Below, in pieces: positions 63,801-64,000 of a stretch of DNA of 64,000 nucleotides. The number at the start of each line of letters is the position of its first letter. Position 1 is the stretch's first letter. The stretch comes from ZC4RG29 sp036381475 (GTDB lineage: Bacteria > Bacteroidota > Bacteroidia > Cytophagales > Cyclobacteriaceae), in contig DASVCT010000027.1 of the NCBI GenBank assembly GCA_036381475.1, forward strand, positions 1 through 64,000, read 5' to 3'. The position numbers and the translations under genes are program-made. Below the pieces are notes generated by a model. The model searched no databases and was not told the origin of the DNA. It saw nothing but the letters and a program-made list of their open reading frames with translations.

Positions 63801-64000
63801 CGCGACATGGACGACCTCAAGCAGTCGGTGCAAAACGCAGTGTACGAGCAGAAAGATCCTCTGCTGATATACAAGTTTGAAGGCTTCGAAGCGTTTAAAC
63901 GATTCCTGGCCCGCGTGAACGAAGACACAATTTCCTTCCTCATGAAAGCCGACATACCTGAGCAACAGCCAGACCAGGTACAGGAAGCACGAACCCAGCG
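60894..64000 (+). CDS. secA: Preprotein translocase ATPase SecA (3' end outside the window)
   Basis: The first ~1,035 residues of SecA, the motor that drives proteins through SecYEG. [16 protein letters not shown] is the start; the DEAD-type motor has Walker [10 protein letters not shown] near 190-198, [20 protein letters not shown] and Walker B [20 protein letters not shown]. The preprotein cross-linking part, the second nucleotide domain ([38 protein letters not shown]) and helical scaffold ([32 protein letters not shown]) follow. A long insertion is present between residues ~325 and 480, as usual in Bacteroidota. The frame is open at the window edge; the missing part is probably the last few dozen residues with the zinc motif. 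Confidence 0.97.
   Translation, partial: [1035 protein letters not shown]

Noticed and set aside
61000..63965. Long antisense frames opposite secA (up to 385 codons)
   Set aside because: SecA is clear on the plus strand; these are reverse-strand shadows.

Overview
The window comes from a member of the Bacteroidota, most likely a Cytophagales-type bacterium. The evidence is a SusC/SusD outer-membrane uptake pair under ECF sigma/FecR control, a type IX secretion C-terminal signal, ClpC, a TAnnTTTG-type -10 element in places, almost no Shine-Dalgarno sites, and many Bacteroidota families of unknown function (DUF4834, DUF4129, DUF4350, DUF6807). Most of the window is moderately G+C rich. The stretch 29.7-33.1 kb is clearly richer in A+T.

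Layout. 0.1-10.6 kb: ECF sigma factor, FecR anti-sigma, an STN-bearing SusC, SusD and an FG-GAP/ASPIC lipoprotein, forming a trans-envelope-signalling uptake locus. 10.6-16.6 kb: iron-type uptake, with twin Fur-like palindromes before a siderophore-type TonB-dependent receptor, a PepSY membrane protein and a further TonB-dependent receptor. 16.6-27.3 kb: housekeeping genes (DUF1761, YihY/BrkB, thioesterase, MltG, Sua5/YrdC, WbqC, ClpC, a VWA-like membrane protein, RarA). 27.4-34.0 kb: an accessory segment bounded by two clusters of a structured intergenic repeat. It holds a GH140-type glycosidase, a decayed small membrane-protein gene, an unusual DUF4242/cyclase-like/AraC regulator, a cupin, an FAD-linked oxidase, and a decayed copy next to an intact initiator tRNA-Met. 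34.1-38.5 kb: Era, Der, a small lipoprotein and a SprT-like protein. 38.5-41.2 kb: an amino-sugar kinase/MurQ recycling operon, with a cytochrome-b5-like protein and an RDD protein. 41.3-48.9 kb: an M19 dipeptidase, then the conserved SpoIIM/DUF4129/DUF4350/MoxR/DUF58 membrane cluster. 49.0-56.4 kb: a T9SS-exported metalloprotease-like protein and a sugar-oxidation cluster (GMC, Tat-exported Gfo/Idh/MocA, DUF6807). 56.8-64.0 kb: CarB, DUF4834, DapF and the start of SecA.

What stands out most is the intergenic DNA. Several unrelated short-repeat families (hexamer, heptamer and octamer) sit at, or within a few bases of, gene ends, and often bracket palindromic cores. In two genes (mltG and the GH140 gene) the repeat appears to supply the TAG stop codon. 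A ~150-190 bp repeat with three stems occurs four times and shows compensatory base changes. The best candidate for an undescribed functional unit is the A+T-rich regulator/cupin/oxidase locus, which has a 21-bp-phased direct repeat before the cupin gene. All functions are inferred by reading the sequence; no database search was run.
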